The translations under genes were made by a program, and so were the position numbers. The notes under the pieces are model-generated. The model was not told the origin of the DNA. It ran no database searches and saw only the letters and a program-made list of their open reading frames with translations. From contig SFHY01000011.1 in NCBI GenBank assembly GCA_004556255.1, forward strand, positions 1 through 21,308: a stretch of DNA of 21,308 nucleotides, written 5' to 3'. The first letter of the stretch is position 1, and every line of letters starts with the position of its first letter. Shown in pieces: positions 6,050 through 13,825 of the stretch. The stretch comes from Lactobacillus delbrueckii (lineage in GTDB: Bacteria; Bacillota; Bacilli; Lactobacillales; Lactobacillaceae).

Positions 6050-7084
6050 TTACATAGATTGGGTATCAGCGGCGCGGCCTTGCTTCTGCCGCGCCCTTTT
6101 TTCGTAAGTTTCGACGAATTCGTCAAGCAGGTCAAAAACCTCCTGACGCGTCCAGACTTCATTTATTTTAGCACGAGTCCGGGCTGAACGGGGAATTCCC
6201 TTCAAATAATATGCTGCCTGCTGGCGAAATTCCGGCACGGCCCGCTTTTCCCCATGCAGCTGAACCAGGCCGTCGAGCTGGTGCTTGGCGGTTTCTACCT
6301 TTTCCCGGACGGTCTGCTTTGGCAGTTCTTCGCCCGTTGCCAGGTAGTGGGTCATTTCCTTTAAGATCCAAGGATTGCCCAAGGCGGCCCGGCCAACCAT
6401 GACAGCCGTGCAGCCGATCTCGTCCAAGGCCTTCTTGGCCAGCTGCGGGGTCGTGATATCCCCGTTGGCCACGAAAGGAATGTCCATGACCTTGGCTACT
6501 TCATGCAGGGTTTCCCAGTCAGCTTCGCCTTGGTACATCTGCTTTCTGGTCCGGCCGTGCATGGCCAGCATGGAAGCACCGGCTTCCTGGGCGGCCAGGG
6601 CGTTTTCCACGGCAAAAATGTGCTTGCGGTCCCAGCCGATCCGCATCTTGACGGACACCGGCTTTTCCACGTTCTGGACAACCTTGTGGACCATCTGGTA
6701 GATCTTGTTTGAGTCCAAAAGCCACTTGGAACCCGCGTCAGTCTTGGTTACCTTCGGCACCGGGCAGCCCATGTTGATGTCGATGATGTCGGCATCGGTG
6801 TGCTGGTCGATGTACTGGGCCGCCTGCAAAAGGCTGTCTTCCGTCCCCCCGAAGATCTGAATACTCATCGGGTGCTCGCCCGGGTCGACGTCCAGCATGC
6901 TCAAGGTTTTCTTGTTGCCATAGATGATCCCGTGGTCGGAAATCATTTCGCAGACAACCATGCCGGCGCCGAATTCCTTGCAGACTTTTCTAAAAGCCAT
7001 GTTGGAAACGCCAGCCATCGGCGCTACCATTACCCGGTTGGGGATTTCGATTTCGCGTATCTTCCAAGTAGTGTCCATTGCCAC
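6050..7084 (-). CDS. dusB: tRNA-dihydrouridine synthase (DusB-like)
   Basis: A 344-residue FMN-dependent TIM-barrel enzyme that reduces uridine to dihydrouridine in the tRNA D loop using NAD(P)H. Visible are the FMN-binding APMAGVSN (21-28), the catalytic-cysteine motif NMGCPVPK with Cys107, MHGRTRKQMYQG, VANGDI, and VMVGRAALGNPWI near the phosphate-binding site. The start is ambiguous: GTG at 7084 follows AAAGGA with 5-6-nt spacing, while ATG at 7078 would sit 11 nt away. The GTG is preferred. It is the first gene of a dusB-lysS operon. Confidence 0.95.
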   Translation of the reverse strand: MAMDTTWKIREIEIPNRVMVAPMAGVSNMAFRKVCKEFGAGMVVCEMISDHGIIYGNKKTLSMLDVDPGEHPMSIQIFGGTEDSLLQAAQYIDQHTDADIIDINMGCPVPKVTKTDAGSKWLLDSNKIYQMVHKVVQNVEKPVSVKMRIGWDRKHIFAVENALAAQEAGASMLAMHGRTRKQMYQGEADWETLHEVAKVMDIPFVANGDITTPQLAKKALDEIGCTAVMVGRAALGNPWILKEMTHYLATGEELPKQTVREKVETAKHQLDGLVQLHGEKRAVPEFRQQAAYYLKGIPRSARTRAKINEVWTRQEVFDLLDEFVETYEKRARQKQGRAADTQSM

Positions 7085-7113
7085 CTTTTTCCTTTCAATA
7101 ACTACAACTTTAT

Positions 7114-7142
7114 ATCATAACAAGAATAGGCGTGAAGGACAA
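7114..7142 (-). promoter_or_regulatory. Promoter of dusB-lysS
   Basis: On the minus strand, TTGTCC (7142-7137), a 17-nt spacer and TATGAT (7119-7114), about 30 nt upstream of the dusB start. Confidence 0.75.
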
Positions 7143-7150
7143 ATTAAAAG

Positions 7151-7190
7151 CCCGCTAAAAGAGCATCCCCCGTTAAAAGAGGATGCTCTT
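7151..7190 (-). terminator. Terminator of the oppA-pepT operon
   Basis: AAGAGCATCC (7190-7181) pairs with GGATGCTCTT (7168-7159) in 10 bp, with a 12-nt loop. T-rich sequence and a second short GC/T tract follow on the minus strand. It lies 8 nt after the pepT stop. Confidence 0.8.
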
Positions 7191-7197
7191 CTTATCT

Positions 7198-8484
7198 TTA
7201 CCAGTATTTTTCCAGAGGCCGGTCGTCCTGCCCCTCCTTGCTCTGGCGGGCATGTTCAGCCGCGATCGTCACTAAGACCTCGGCCAGCTTGTCCATCTGC
7301 TCGACCGTCACATATTCGTAGCGGCCGTGGTAGTTGCCCCCGCCATTGAAGAGGTTGGGGGTCGGGATTCCCTTTTGGGTGATGAAGTTCCCGTCAGTTC
7401 CCCCTCTAAAGGTCTGCACATTTGGCGCCAGGCCCGCTTTTTCATAGCTGTCTAAGGCCAGGTTGACCACATACGGCCGGTCCTTGACCCCATTGTAGAT
7501 GTTCTCGTACTGCCGGCGCAAGTCCAGCTTGAAGCGGTCTGGTCCGTATTTTTCTCCTAAAGAGGAAACTAGCTTTTTGACCAAATCTTCTTTAGCCAAA
7601 AATTTATCCCAGTCAAAGTCGCGGATGATCAAGCCGACATGGGCTGAATCGACGCTGCTCTGGGCATCCGTGACCATAATAAAGCCCTCGTGGCCCCGGG
7701 ACTTTTCCGGCACCTGGTCTTGGGGCAAGGCCGCCAAAAATTCCGTCATGATCGTCGTAGCGTTGACCAGCAGCCCGTAAGCTTCACCCGGGTGGACTAC
7801 GGTTCCCTTGATTGTCAAATCAGCGGCTGAGGCATTGAAGGTCTCGTATTCAAAGTCGCCTGGCCGGCCATTGTCCAAGGTATAGGCAAATTCCACTCCC
7901 GGAAAATCAGCCGGGTCAAAGCGCTGCCCGCCCAGGCCAATTTCTTCATCCGGCCCAAAAGCCACATAGATGTCGCCATGTTCAACTTCCGGGTGCTCAT
8001 GGAGATACTTGAGAGCCCCCAGCAGGCCAGCCACCCCGGCCTTGTCATCAGTCCCCAGGATGGTTTTCCCGTCACTGGTGATCAGGGTCTGCCCCTTTAA
8101 GGTCAGCAGGTCAGGAAATTCTTCCGGGTCCAGGAAAATGCCGTTTGCCTCGTCCAAAGCCAGCTTTTGCCCCTGGTAGTCCCGGTGGACTTGGGGGCGG
8201 ATGGGGAAGCGGTCGTCATATTCAACCGTGTCGACATGGGCAAAAAAACCGATTGGGACAACGCCTGTCGTATTAGCCGCCAGGTGGCCGATTGCGAAGG
8301 CAGTTTTTTCATTGTAATAAGAGTCAAGGCCATAGTCTTTGACCTGGTCAGCCAATTCCTTCATCATCTTGACCTGATTAGGCGTGGTCGGAAGCTGGTC
8401 TTTATTGGCGTATTTGGACTGGGTGTCTTTCTTGGCATAGTGGATGAAGTTTTTTTCTAAAAAATCAAGGTCGGAAAAAGCCAT
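7198..8484 (-). CDS. pepT: Tripeptidase PepT (M20B metallopeptidase)
   Basis: A 428-residue cytosolic zinc peptidase that removes the N-terminal residue from tripeptides. Metal-binding and catalytic motifs are present: FAHVDTVE with His83 and Asp85, GTDDKAG with Asp146, GPDEEIG with Glu180/Glu181, TLDNG with Asp204, and a C-terminal GGGNYHGRYE with the last His ligand. Length is near the PepT norm of about 410. The ATG at 8484 follows GGAGG at 8490-8494; the G of the oppA stop codon TAG is the first base of this site, so translation is probably coupled. It is the second gene of an oppA-pepT operon. Peptides captured by the binding protein and imported would be hydrolysed by this enzyme, and both genes depend on read-through of the T-box leader upstream. 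Confidence 0.95.
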   Translation of the reverse strand: MAFSDLDFLEKNFIHYAKKDTQSKYANKDQLPTTPNQVKMMKELADQVKDYGLDSYYNEKTAFAIGHLAANTTGVVPIGFFAHVDTVEYDDRFPIRPQVHRDYQGQKLALDEANGIFLDPEEFPDLLTLKGQTLITSDGKTILGTDDKAGVAGLLGALKYLHEHPEVEHGDIYVAFGPDEEIGLGGQRFDPADFPGVEFAYTLDNGRPGDFEYETFNASAADLTIKGTVVHPGEAYGLLVNATTIMTEFLAALPQDQVPEKSRGHEGFIMVTDAQSSVDSAHVGLIIRDFDWDKFLAKEDLVKKLVSSLGEKYGPDRFKLDLRRQYENIYNGVKDRPYVVNLALDSYEKAGLAPNVQTFRGGTDGNFITQKGIPTPNLFNGGGNYHGRYEYVTVEQMDKLAEVLVTIAAEHARQSKEGQDDRPLEKYW

Positions 8485-8493
8485 GTCTGCCTC

Positions 8494-10119
8494 CTATTTC
8501 TTGATGTAAACAAGCTTGAAGTCGTAAGGGATGCCCAGCGGGTTGTAGGACACGTTCTTGACGTAGCTTTGCACCAGCTGCGGCTTAGCCGTCTGGATCA
8601 GCGGGATAGTCCCCTGTTCATTCATCAACAGCTTTTCAGCTGCCACCAGCCGCTTCCAGCGCTGAACCGGCTTGTTGCCGTAGACGTTTTCGGCTTCATT
8701 GAGCAGCTGGTCGTACTTGCTGCTGGCAAAGCCGCTGGTGTTGTAGCTGGAGTCCTTTTCAAAAACATCCAGGAAGTTGATCGGGTCACCTAAGATAGCC
8801 TGCCAGTTCTTGATGGTCAGCTGGTAGTTGCCGGCGCTTTGCCGGGAGATCAGGGTCGTGTATGGCAGAGTCGTCACGGTGATCTTCACCCCTGGCAGTT
8901 CGCCCAGCTTGCTTTGCAGGAATTCGCCCACCTGCTTGGCAGAGTCAGTATCGCTGACCGTCAGGTTGAGGTTAAGGGACTTGATGCCCAGTTCCTTGTA
9001 ACCCTTGGCCAGGTACTTCTTGGCTTCCTTCAGGTTGTAGCTGACTGCTTCCTTGACATAGGCTTCCTTGTAAAAAGCTTCCCCGGTCGTCGGGTTGTTC
9101 CCCATGCCAGATGGGACGAAGCCCTTGGCCGCCACTGACCCGTCACTCAAGACTTTGGCCAGGCTCTCTCTGTCGATAGCCAAGGACAGGGCCCGGCGGA
9201 TGTTGAAGTTATTAAAAGCCTTGACCTTCTTGCGGTTTAATTCCAGGCGCTGGATAGCGGAAGCTGGCCGGTCGTAGAAGGTGGACTTGCCCTTGTTGGC
9301 CTTGACTTGTTCCCCGGTCAAGTAAGTTTCATCCAGCTTGCCAGCCTGGTAAAGGTTGTAGGCAGTTGAAGAAGTTTCGCTGATGGTTTCGTTGACCTTG
9401 TCCAGCTTCACGTTCTTCTTATCCCAGTAGTTTTGGTTTTTAACCATGGTAAACTGCTTGTTGGACCCGGTCCACTTGGTCAGCTTGAAAGGACCGGAGG
9501 AAATAGTGTACTTGGCCGCCGTCCCGTACTTGCTGCCGACTTTTTCAATAAACTGCTGGTTTTCCGGGAAGAAAAGCGGGAAGGCCAGCAGGAGCTTAAA
9601 GTAAGATACCGGCCGGACCAGCTTGATCTGCAGCTTGTTTTTACTCAAGGCCTTGACGCCCAGGCTGCTGACAGGTTTCTTGCCGGCATTGATGGCTTCG
9701 GCGTTTACGATCTGGTAGAGGTAGAAGGCCATGGAAGACTTGGTCTTCGGGTTCAGGGTTCTTCTGTAGGAGTAGACAAAGTCATTGGCCGTGATCGCCT
9801 GGCCATTGGACCACTTGGCATCTCGCAAGACAAAAGTATAGGTCTTGCCTCCGTCAGTAACCTTGGCGCTCTTGGCCAGGGCCAGCTGGGGCTTTTGCTT
9901 TTTGTCTAGGCGGTAGAGCCCTTCCTGGGTGTTCAAAAGAGCCTGGAAGGAAGTGGAGTCAGTCGTCAGTGACGGGTCCTGGGTTGAGATCTGGGCACTT
10001 TCGGTCCAGTTGAGGACTTGCTTGGTTTGGGACTGGGAACTCTTTTGCTGGCCGCAGGCGGCTAAAACGAGGGCTGAGGCGGTCAAAAGACCGGCAGCGG
10101 TAATTTTCTTCAAGGTCAT
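8494..10119 (-). CDS. oppA: Oligopeptide ABC transporter substrate-binding lipoprotein (OppA-like)
   Basis: A 541-residue extracellular lipoprotein of the SBP_bac_5 family. The signal peptide ends in lipobox LAAC with Cys22 as the lipidation site. The mature protein carries typical OppA sequence: TFVLRDAKWSNGQAITANDFVYSYRR at about 95-120, SSGPFKLTKW, NFNIRRALSLAIDRE at about 303-317, and a C-terminal SSKYDQLLNEA region. The ATG at 10119 has GGAGG at 10125-10129. No permease or ATPase genes follow, so it must work with an Opp transporter encoded elsewhere. It is the first gene of the oppA-pepT operon and is placed after a T-box leader with a probable Met specifier. This suggests peptide uptake rises when charged tRNA falls. 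The symbol is used for family membership; the bound peptide class is unknown. Confidence 0.93.
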   Translation of the reverse strand: MTLKKITAAGLLTASALVLAACGQQKSSQSQTKQVLNWTESAQISTQDPSLTTDSTSFQALLNTQEGLYRLDKKQKPQLALAKSAKVTDGGKTYTFVLRDAKWSNGQAITANDFVYSYRRTLNPKTKSSMAFYLYQIVNAEAINAGKKPVSSLGVKALSKNKLQIKLVRPVSYFKLLLAFPLFFPENQQFIEKVGSKYGTAAKYTISSGPFKLTKWTGSNKQFTMVKNQNYWDKKNVKLDKVNETISETSSTAYNLYQAGKLDETYLTGEQVKANKGKSTFYDRPASAIQRLELNRKKVKAFNNFNIRRALSLAIDRESLAKVLSDGSVAAKGFVPSGMGNNPTTGEAFYKEAYVKEAVSYNLKEAKKYLAKGYKELGIKSLNLNLTVSDTDSAKQVGEFLQSKLGELPGVKITVTTLPYTTLISRQSAGNYQLTIKNWQAILGDPINFLDVFEKDSSYNTSGFASSKYDQLLNEAENVYGNKPVQRWKRLVAAEKLLMNEQGTIPLIQTAKPQLVQSYVKNVSYNPLGIPYDFKLVYIKK

Positions 10120-10170
10120 GATTTCCTCCGTTTTTTACTAGAAATAACAACTATTAACAAACACATCGCA

Positions 10171-10214
10171 GCTTAAAAAGAAAAGCGCCCCTGAGATCAA
10201 CTCTCAGGGACGCT
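10171..10214 (-). terminator. Second T-box terminator, before oppA
   Basis: AGCGTCCCTGAGA (10214-10202) pairs with TCTCAGGGGCGCT (10196-10184) in 13 bp with one G-U, followed by TTTCTTTTT on the minus strand. Confidence 0.85.
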
Positions 10215-10275
10215 AATAGCGTGTTACCACCCATCATTCAAAGCAAAAAAGCTTCCTCAACAGATGCTCTGCCAG

Positions 10276-10316
10276 AAAAAAAGACGCCTCTTGGCCCAGA
10301 GGCCAAGGGACGTCTT
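10276..10316 (-). terminator. First T-box terminator
   Basis: AAGACGTCCCTTGGCC (10316-10301) pairs with GGCCAAGAGGCGTCTT (10296-10281) with one mismatch and one G-U, a 4-nt loop, and a run of T on the minus strand. Confidence 0.88.
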
Positions 10317-10563
10317 CGCGCGTTACCACCCTTTATTCAGCCCCGCCTCACGGCCAGGGCCCTTGAAGTCTTCCAGTCAGAAGATCTGAACGCGCTAACG
10401 GGCGTTAAGCGGGTCCGGCTTATCAGCGACTCGCCGGGACCATGCCAACACAAGACCATCTTCGCCAGCTTCCGCCTCCTGTTTCTCAGCACCAACAGTT
10501 TTCTGTAGAGGCTTCCCCTGACTACTCATCTTCTTAAGCTTTACTTAATTTAACTATAATTAG

Positions 10564-10592
10564 AGCATAAAGTAATTTTCAATTTTCGTCAA
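10564..10592 (-). promoter_or_regulatory. Promoter of the T-box leader and oppA-pepT
   Basis: On the minus strand, TTGACG (10592-10587), a 17-nt spacer and TATGCT (10569-10564). It lies directly after the hslO stop codon, so hslO transcripts that read on would also pass through the T-box. Confidence 0.75.
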
Positions 10593-10603
10593 GGGAGAAA
10601 AAG

Positions 10604-11485
10604 TTATTTTTCCAGCTTTTTGTCCAAAATGGCTTGCAGTTCTGCTTCCGTGAAGTTGTACTTGTCCCCGCAGAAGTTGCAGACCAGTTCAGCCCCGTGG
10701 TCTTCGTCGATCATTTCCTTGAGCTGGCTGCCCTTCAAGGTCTCCAGCATACCGGCGTACTTCTCCTTGGAGCAGTCGCAGTGGTAGGAGACCTCGTCCT
10801 TTTCCAGGATCTTGCAGTCATCGCCTAGGATCTTCTTGGCCAAGTCTTCCGGCGTCATCCCGTCCAAAAAGGCGGATGAGAGCTGCGGCAGGGCCTTGAT
10901 CCGGTCTTCAGTTTCCTGCAGCAGTTCTTCGCTGGCCCCTGGCAGTGCCTGGAGCAAAAAGCCACCCGCGGCCCCGATGGTGTCGTTCGGGTTGACAAAA
11001 ACTGACAGGCCAACAGCTGACGGGATCTGTTCTGACTTGGCCAGGTAGTAGGTCAAGTCTTCAGCGATTTCCCCGGACACGATCGGCACTTCACCGGTGT
11101 AAGGCTGCTTTAAGCCCAGGTCCTTGGTTACCTGCAGCCAGCCCTTGCCGACAGCCTTCTTAACGTCGATGTGACCATCTTCTCTGGCCGGCAAGGCCAC
11201 GTGGTTGTTTTGGACATAGCCCTTAACCGTCAAATCTGACTTGGCCGTAACCACGGCTGCCCCAACCGGGCCATCGCCCAAGAGGCGCAAAGTCAGTTCC
11301 TGGTCACCCTTTAATTCTGCCCCGGCCAAGAGAAGCGTGCCCAAGAGGCTCCGGCCCAATACAGCTGAAGAAGCTGACCAGGTGTCGTGCCGCTTTTGCG
11401 CTTCAGCGACCAGGTCCTTGCCGTTAATGGTCAAAAGGCGCAGGTCCTTGCTGGCATTGATTGCTTTGATTAAGTAGTCGTTCAT
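10604..11485 (-). CDS. hslO: Redox-regulated chaperone Hsp33
   Basis: A 293-residue cytosolic holdase chaperone activated by oxidative unfolding. The C-terminal zinc switch is complete: CDC (Cys236, Cys238) and CNFC (Cys269, Cys272). The N-terminal domain starts MNDYLIKAINASKDLRLLTI, as in lactobacillar Hsp33. The ATG at 11485 follows GGAGG with 6-nt spacing. It is 44 nt downstream of ftsH, an order common in Bacillota, but a strong hairpin lies between the two genes. The T-box promoter starts immediately after its stop. Confidence 0.96.
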   Translation of the reverse strand: MNDYLIKAINASKDLRLLTINGKDLVAEAQKRHDTWSASSAVLGRSLLGTLLLAGAELKGDQELTLRLLGDGPVGAAVVTAKSDLTVKGYVQNNHVALPAREDGHIDVKKAVGKGWLQVTKDLGLKQPYTGEVPIVSGEIAEDLTYYLAKSEQIPSAVGLSVFVNPNDTIGAAGGFLLQALPGASEELLQETEDRIKALPQLSSAFLDGMTPEDLAKKILGDDCKILEKDEVSYHCDCSKEKYAGMLETLKGSQLKEMIDEDHGAELVCNFCGDKYNFTEAELQAILDKKLEK

Positions 11486-11496
11486 GATTTTCCTCC

Positions 11497-11526
11497 ATAA
11501 AAATAGAGCCGTTGCCGGCTCTATTT
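11497..11526 (-). terminator. Terminator-like hairpin between ftsH and hslO
   Basis: AAATAGAGCCG (11526-11516) and CGGCTCTATTT (11511-11501) form an 11-bp stem with a GCAA loop, followed by further T residues on the minus strand. It lies just upstream of the hslO ribosome binding site. Confidence 0.75.
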
Positions 11527-11529
11527 CTT

Positions 11530-13755
11530 CTATTCATCCTTGTCTGAATCGTCTGTTTGTTCAGTCTTCTGACTAGGAGCGTCATTGTTGTCCTTTTCAG
11601 GATCCTTTGACAGGTCGCTTTCGCTTGGCGTCGGCAGAGAATCAGCAGAGTCTTCTTGACTTGCTGAAGCATCTGGCTCAGCGAGCTTGGCGGCGTCGGT
11701 TTCCGGCTTGACCGCGTCTTCGCTTGGCGTTGCCAGAGCTTGCTTTTCAGCAGTATCTTCTTCCGCCTTTTCCTCAGCCTTTTCTTCTGCCCGCTTCTGA
11801 GCAGCTTCCTTGGCTTCTTCATAGCTCAAGGCCTTGGCTTCAGATGGGAACTCTTCGCTGGACTTTTCAGGCATCTTCCCGGTCTTGTAGAGTGAGTAGA
11901 TTTGCTTTTCATCCAGAGTTTCGTACTTCAGCAGGGCTTCAGCAATGATCCGGTGCTTTTCCCGGTTGTTTTCAACAATTTCAACCGCCTTGGCGTGGGC
12001 TTCGTCCAGGATCTTCTTGACTGCTTCGTCGATCTTGGCCGCGGTTGCTTCACTGTAAGGCTTGAAGCCGTAAGGAGTGCCTTCGCCTTCCTTTTCCAGT
12101 TCAACCATGCCCAGTTCATCGGTCATCCCGTAGTTGACCACCATGCTGTGGGCAATTGCCGTGGCTTGTTCAAAGTCGTTTGAAGCCCCAGTTGACTGGT
12201 CGCCGACCACGACTTCTTCGCCGGCCCGGCCACCCATCAAACCAACGATTTGCTCAAAGAGCTGCTTCTTGGTCAAGATGAACTGGTCGTCCTTCGGCAG
12301 CATGATGTTGTAGCCGCCTGCCCGGCCACGAGGCACGATGGTCACCTTGCGGACAGTTCTTGAGTCGCTCAGGACCAGACCACAGATTGAGTGACCAGCT
12401 TCGTGGAAGGCCACGCGTTCGCGTTCCTTCTTGGAAATCATCCGGTCCTTCTTGGCTGGACCAGCGATTACCCGGTCTTCAGCTTCATCGATGTCAGCCG
12501 CGGTGATCTTGGTCCCGTTCCGGCGGGCTGCGACTAAGGCAGCTTCGTTAAGGACGTTTTCCAGGTCAGCCCCGACAAAGCCAGGAGTCTGACGGGCAAC
12601 TTCCTTCAAGTCGACGTCGTCAGCCAGCGGCTTGTTCTTGGCGTGGACGCGCAGGATGGCTTCCCGGCCCTTGACGTCCGGACGGCCAACCAGGACCTTC
12701 CGGTCAAAACGGCCTGGCCGGGTCAAGGCCGGGTCAAGCACGTCAGACCGGTTGGTCGCGGCCATGACGATAACGCCTTCGTCGCCTTCGAAACCATCCA
12801 TTTCAACCAGCAGCTGATTCAAGGTTTGTTCACGTTCATCGTTGCCGCCGCCCTGGCCATTGCCACGCTGGCGGCCGATGGCGTCGATTTCGTCGATGAA
12901 GATGATGCTTGGCGCGTTCTTCTTGGCGTTGGTGAACAGGTCACGGACACGGCTGGCCCCGACCCCGACGAACATTTCAACGAAGTCTGAACCAGAGATG
13001 GAGAAGAACGGTACGCCTGCTTCACCGGCTACGGCCTTGGCCAGCAAGGTCTTACCAGTACCCGGAGGCCCCTCAAGCAGGACACCGGACGGGATTCTTG
13101 CCCCCAGCTTGGTGTATCTTGCCGGGTTCTTCAAGAATTCGACAACTTCCACCAGTTCCTGCTTTTCTTCTTCTTCACCGGCCACGTCGTCAAAGCGGAC
13201 CTTGTTCTTCTTCGGGTCCTGCGGCTTGACGTTGGAGCGGCCGAAGTTCATGATACCGCCGCCCTGGCCCCGGCTGCCGCCTTGGTTCATCATCATGACC
13301 ATCAAGACGATGAAGAGGACGGTTGGCACCAGCATGATGATCGTTGAAATCCAGTTGCTGGACTGTGATTCACCCTGGGTGCTCATCTTGACGTTCTCAG
13401 ACTGGGCCAGGTCCTGGACCTTCTTGACGCTGGAGTCGTTTTCCAGCATCGTGGTTGAGAATCCAGTCACCTTGGAGGAAGTGTTTCCGCCAAAGATGTC
13501 TGAGCTTGAGGATGACTTGGTTTGACTTGACTTGTAGCTACCAGTTACGGAGTAGACCCCGTTGGACGGCTGCACGTTAAAGTCCTTGATTTCGCCATTG
13601 CGCAGCTTCTTCACGAATTCCGAATAACTGATGGTTTCAGTTGCACCGGAATTGCTGCTGCCGCCAAGGGCCCAATTGATTCCCCAGAGGAGAAGCAAAA
13701 ATACGACTATGTAGAATAGACCATTGCTAAATAGTCGATTCCGATTATTTTTCAT
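11530..13755 (-). CDS. ftsH: ATP-dependent zinc metalloprotease FtsH
   Basis: A 741-residue membrane-anchored AAA+ protease that degrades damaged or regulatory membrane and cytosolic proteins. Two membrane segments lie at about 11-30 and 136-156 and enclose an external domain. The AAA domain has Walker A GPPGTGKT (229-236), Walker B IIFIDEID (284-291) and the second region of homology ATNRSDVLDPALTRPGRFDR. The zinc site is HEAGH (451-455) with Asp527 in ASNDFEQA as the likely third ligand. From about residue 630 there is a tail of about 110 residues rich in Glu, Ala, Lys, Asp and Ser, low in complexity and strongly acidic, which makes the protein longer than E. coli FtsH (about 645). The ATG at 13755 has GGAGG upstream. 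tilS lies 70 nt upstream; hpt, usual at this place, is absent. Confidence 0.97.
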   Translation of the reverse strand: MKNNRNRLFSNGLFYIVVFLLLLWGINWALGGSSNSGATETISYSEFVKKLRNGEIKDFNVQPSNGVYSVTGSYKSSQTKSSSSSDIFGGNTSSKVTGFSTTMLENDSSVKKVQDLAQSENVKMSTQGESQSSNWISTIIMLVPTVLFIVLMVMMMNQGGSRGQGGGIMNFGRSNVKPQDPKKNKVRFDDVAGEEEEKQELVEVVEFLKNPARYTKLGARIPSGVLLEGPPGTGKTLLAKAVAGEAGVPFFSISGSDFVEMFVGVGASRVRDLFTNAKKNAPSIIFIDEIDAIGRQRGNGQGGGNDEREQTLNQLLVEMDGFEGDEGVIVMAATNRSDVLDPALTRPGRFDRKVLVGRPDVKGREAILRVHAKNKPLADDVDLKEVARQTPGFVGADLENVLNEAALVAARRNGTKITAADIDEAEDRVIAGPAKKDRMISKKERERVAFHEAGHSICGLVLSDSRTVRKVTIVPRGRAGGYNIMLPKDDQFILTKKQLFEQIVGLMGGRAGEEVVVGDQSTGASNDFEQATAIAHSMVVNYGMTDELGMVELEKEGEGTPYGFKPYSEATAAKIDEAVKKILDEAHAKAVEIVENNREKHRIIAEALLKYETLDEKQIYSLYKTGKMPEKSSEEFPSEAKALSYEEAKEAAQKRAEEKAEEKAEEDTAEKQALATPSEDAVKPETDAAKLAEPDASASQEDSADSLPTPSESDLSKDPEKDNNDAPSQKTEQTDDSDKDE

Positions 13756-13791
13756 AAATGACCTCCGTCAGATCGAAGAATTACTCCCCAA

Positions 13792-13800
13792 ATTTTAACA
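13792..13800 (-). promoter_or_regulatory. Possible extended -10 promoter of ftsH
   Basis: On the minus strand, TGTTAAAAT gives an extended -10 (TGn plus TAAAAT), about 37 nt upstream of the ftsH start. No clear -35 box is present. Transcription from tilS may also reach ftsH. Confidence 0.4.
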
Positions 13801-13825
13801 TAAAAGCCGGCAACTATCGAAGTTT

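Larger units (their letters stand above)
10171..10557 (-). promoter_or_regulatory. T-box riboswitch with two antiterminator/terminator modules (probable Met)
   Basis: On the minus-strand RNA, Stem I begins with AAGAAGATGAGTA (AGUA at 10526-10523). The upper helix includes GCCTC/GAGGC and a GGTG motif. The 3' side of the specifier loop reads GAA-G-ATG-G, giving specifier AUG at 10459-10457. A Stem III-like hairpin GGTC...GACC follows. Two T-box motifs occur: GGGTGGTAACGCG (10331-10319) and GGGTGGTAACACG (10232-10220). Each precedes its own terminator. Both carry UGGU, which pairs with a discriminator A73 as in tRNA-Met; tRNA-Asp (G73), the alternative if the codon is read as GAU, would not fit. 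Only one Stem I is present. It controls oppA-pepT. The T-box identity is very secure; the specifier is a manual reading. Confidence 0.93.

Noticed and set aside
6034..6162. N-terminal extension of lysS upstream of the TTG at 6033
   Set aside because: It overlaps dusB in another frame, lacks LysS character, and the TTG has a good GGAGG.
7151..7185. Two imperfect direct repeats (CCCGCTAAAAGAG and CCCGTTAAAAGAG)
   Set aside because: They are part of the pepT terminator stem and loop; two short copies do not form a repeat array.
11424..11822. Basic 132-codon frame overlapping the end of ftsH and start of hslO
   Set aside because: It is a frame-shifted reading of the acidic FtsH tail, which turns Glu/Ala codons into Lys/Arg, and has no own start signal.
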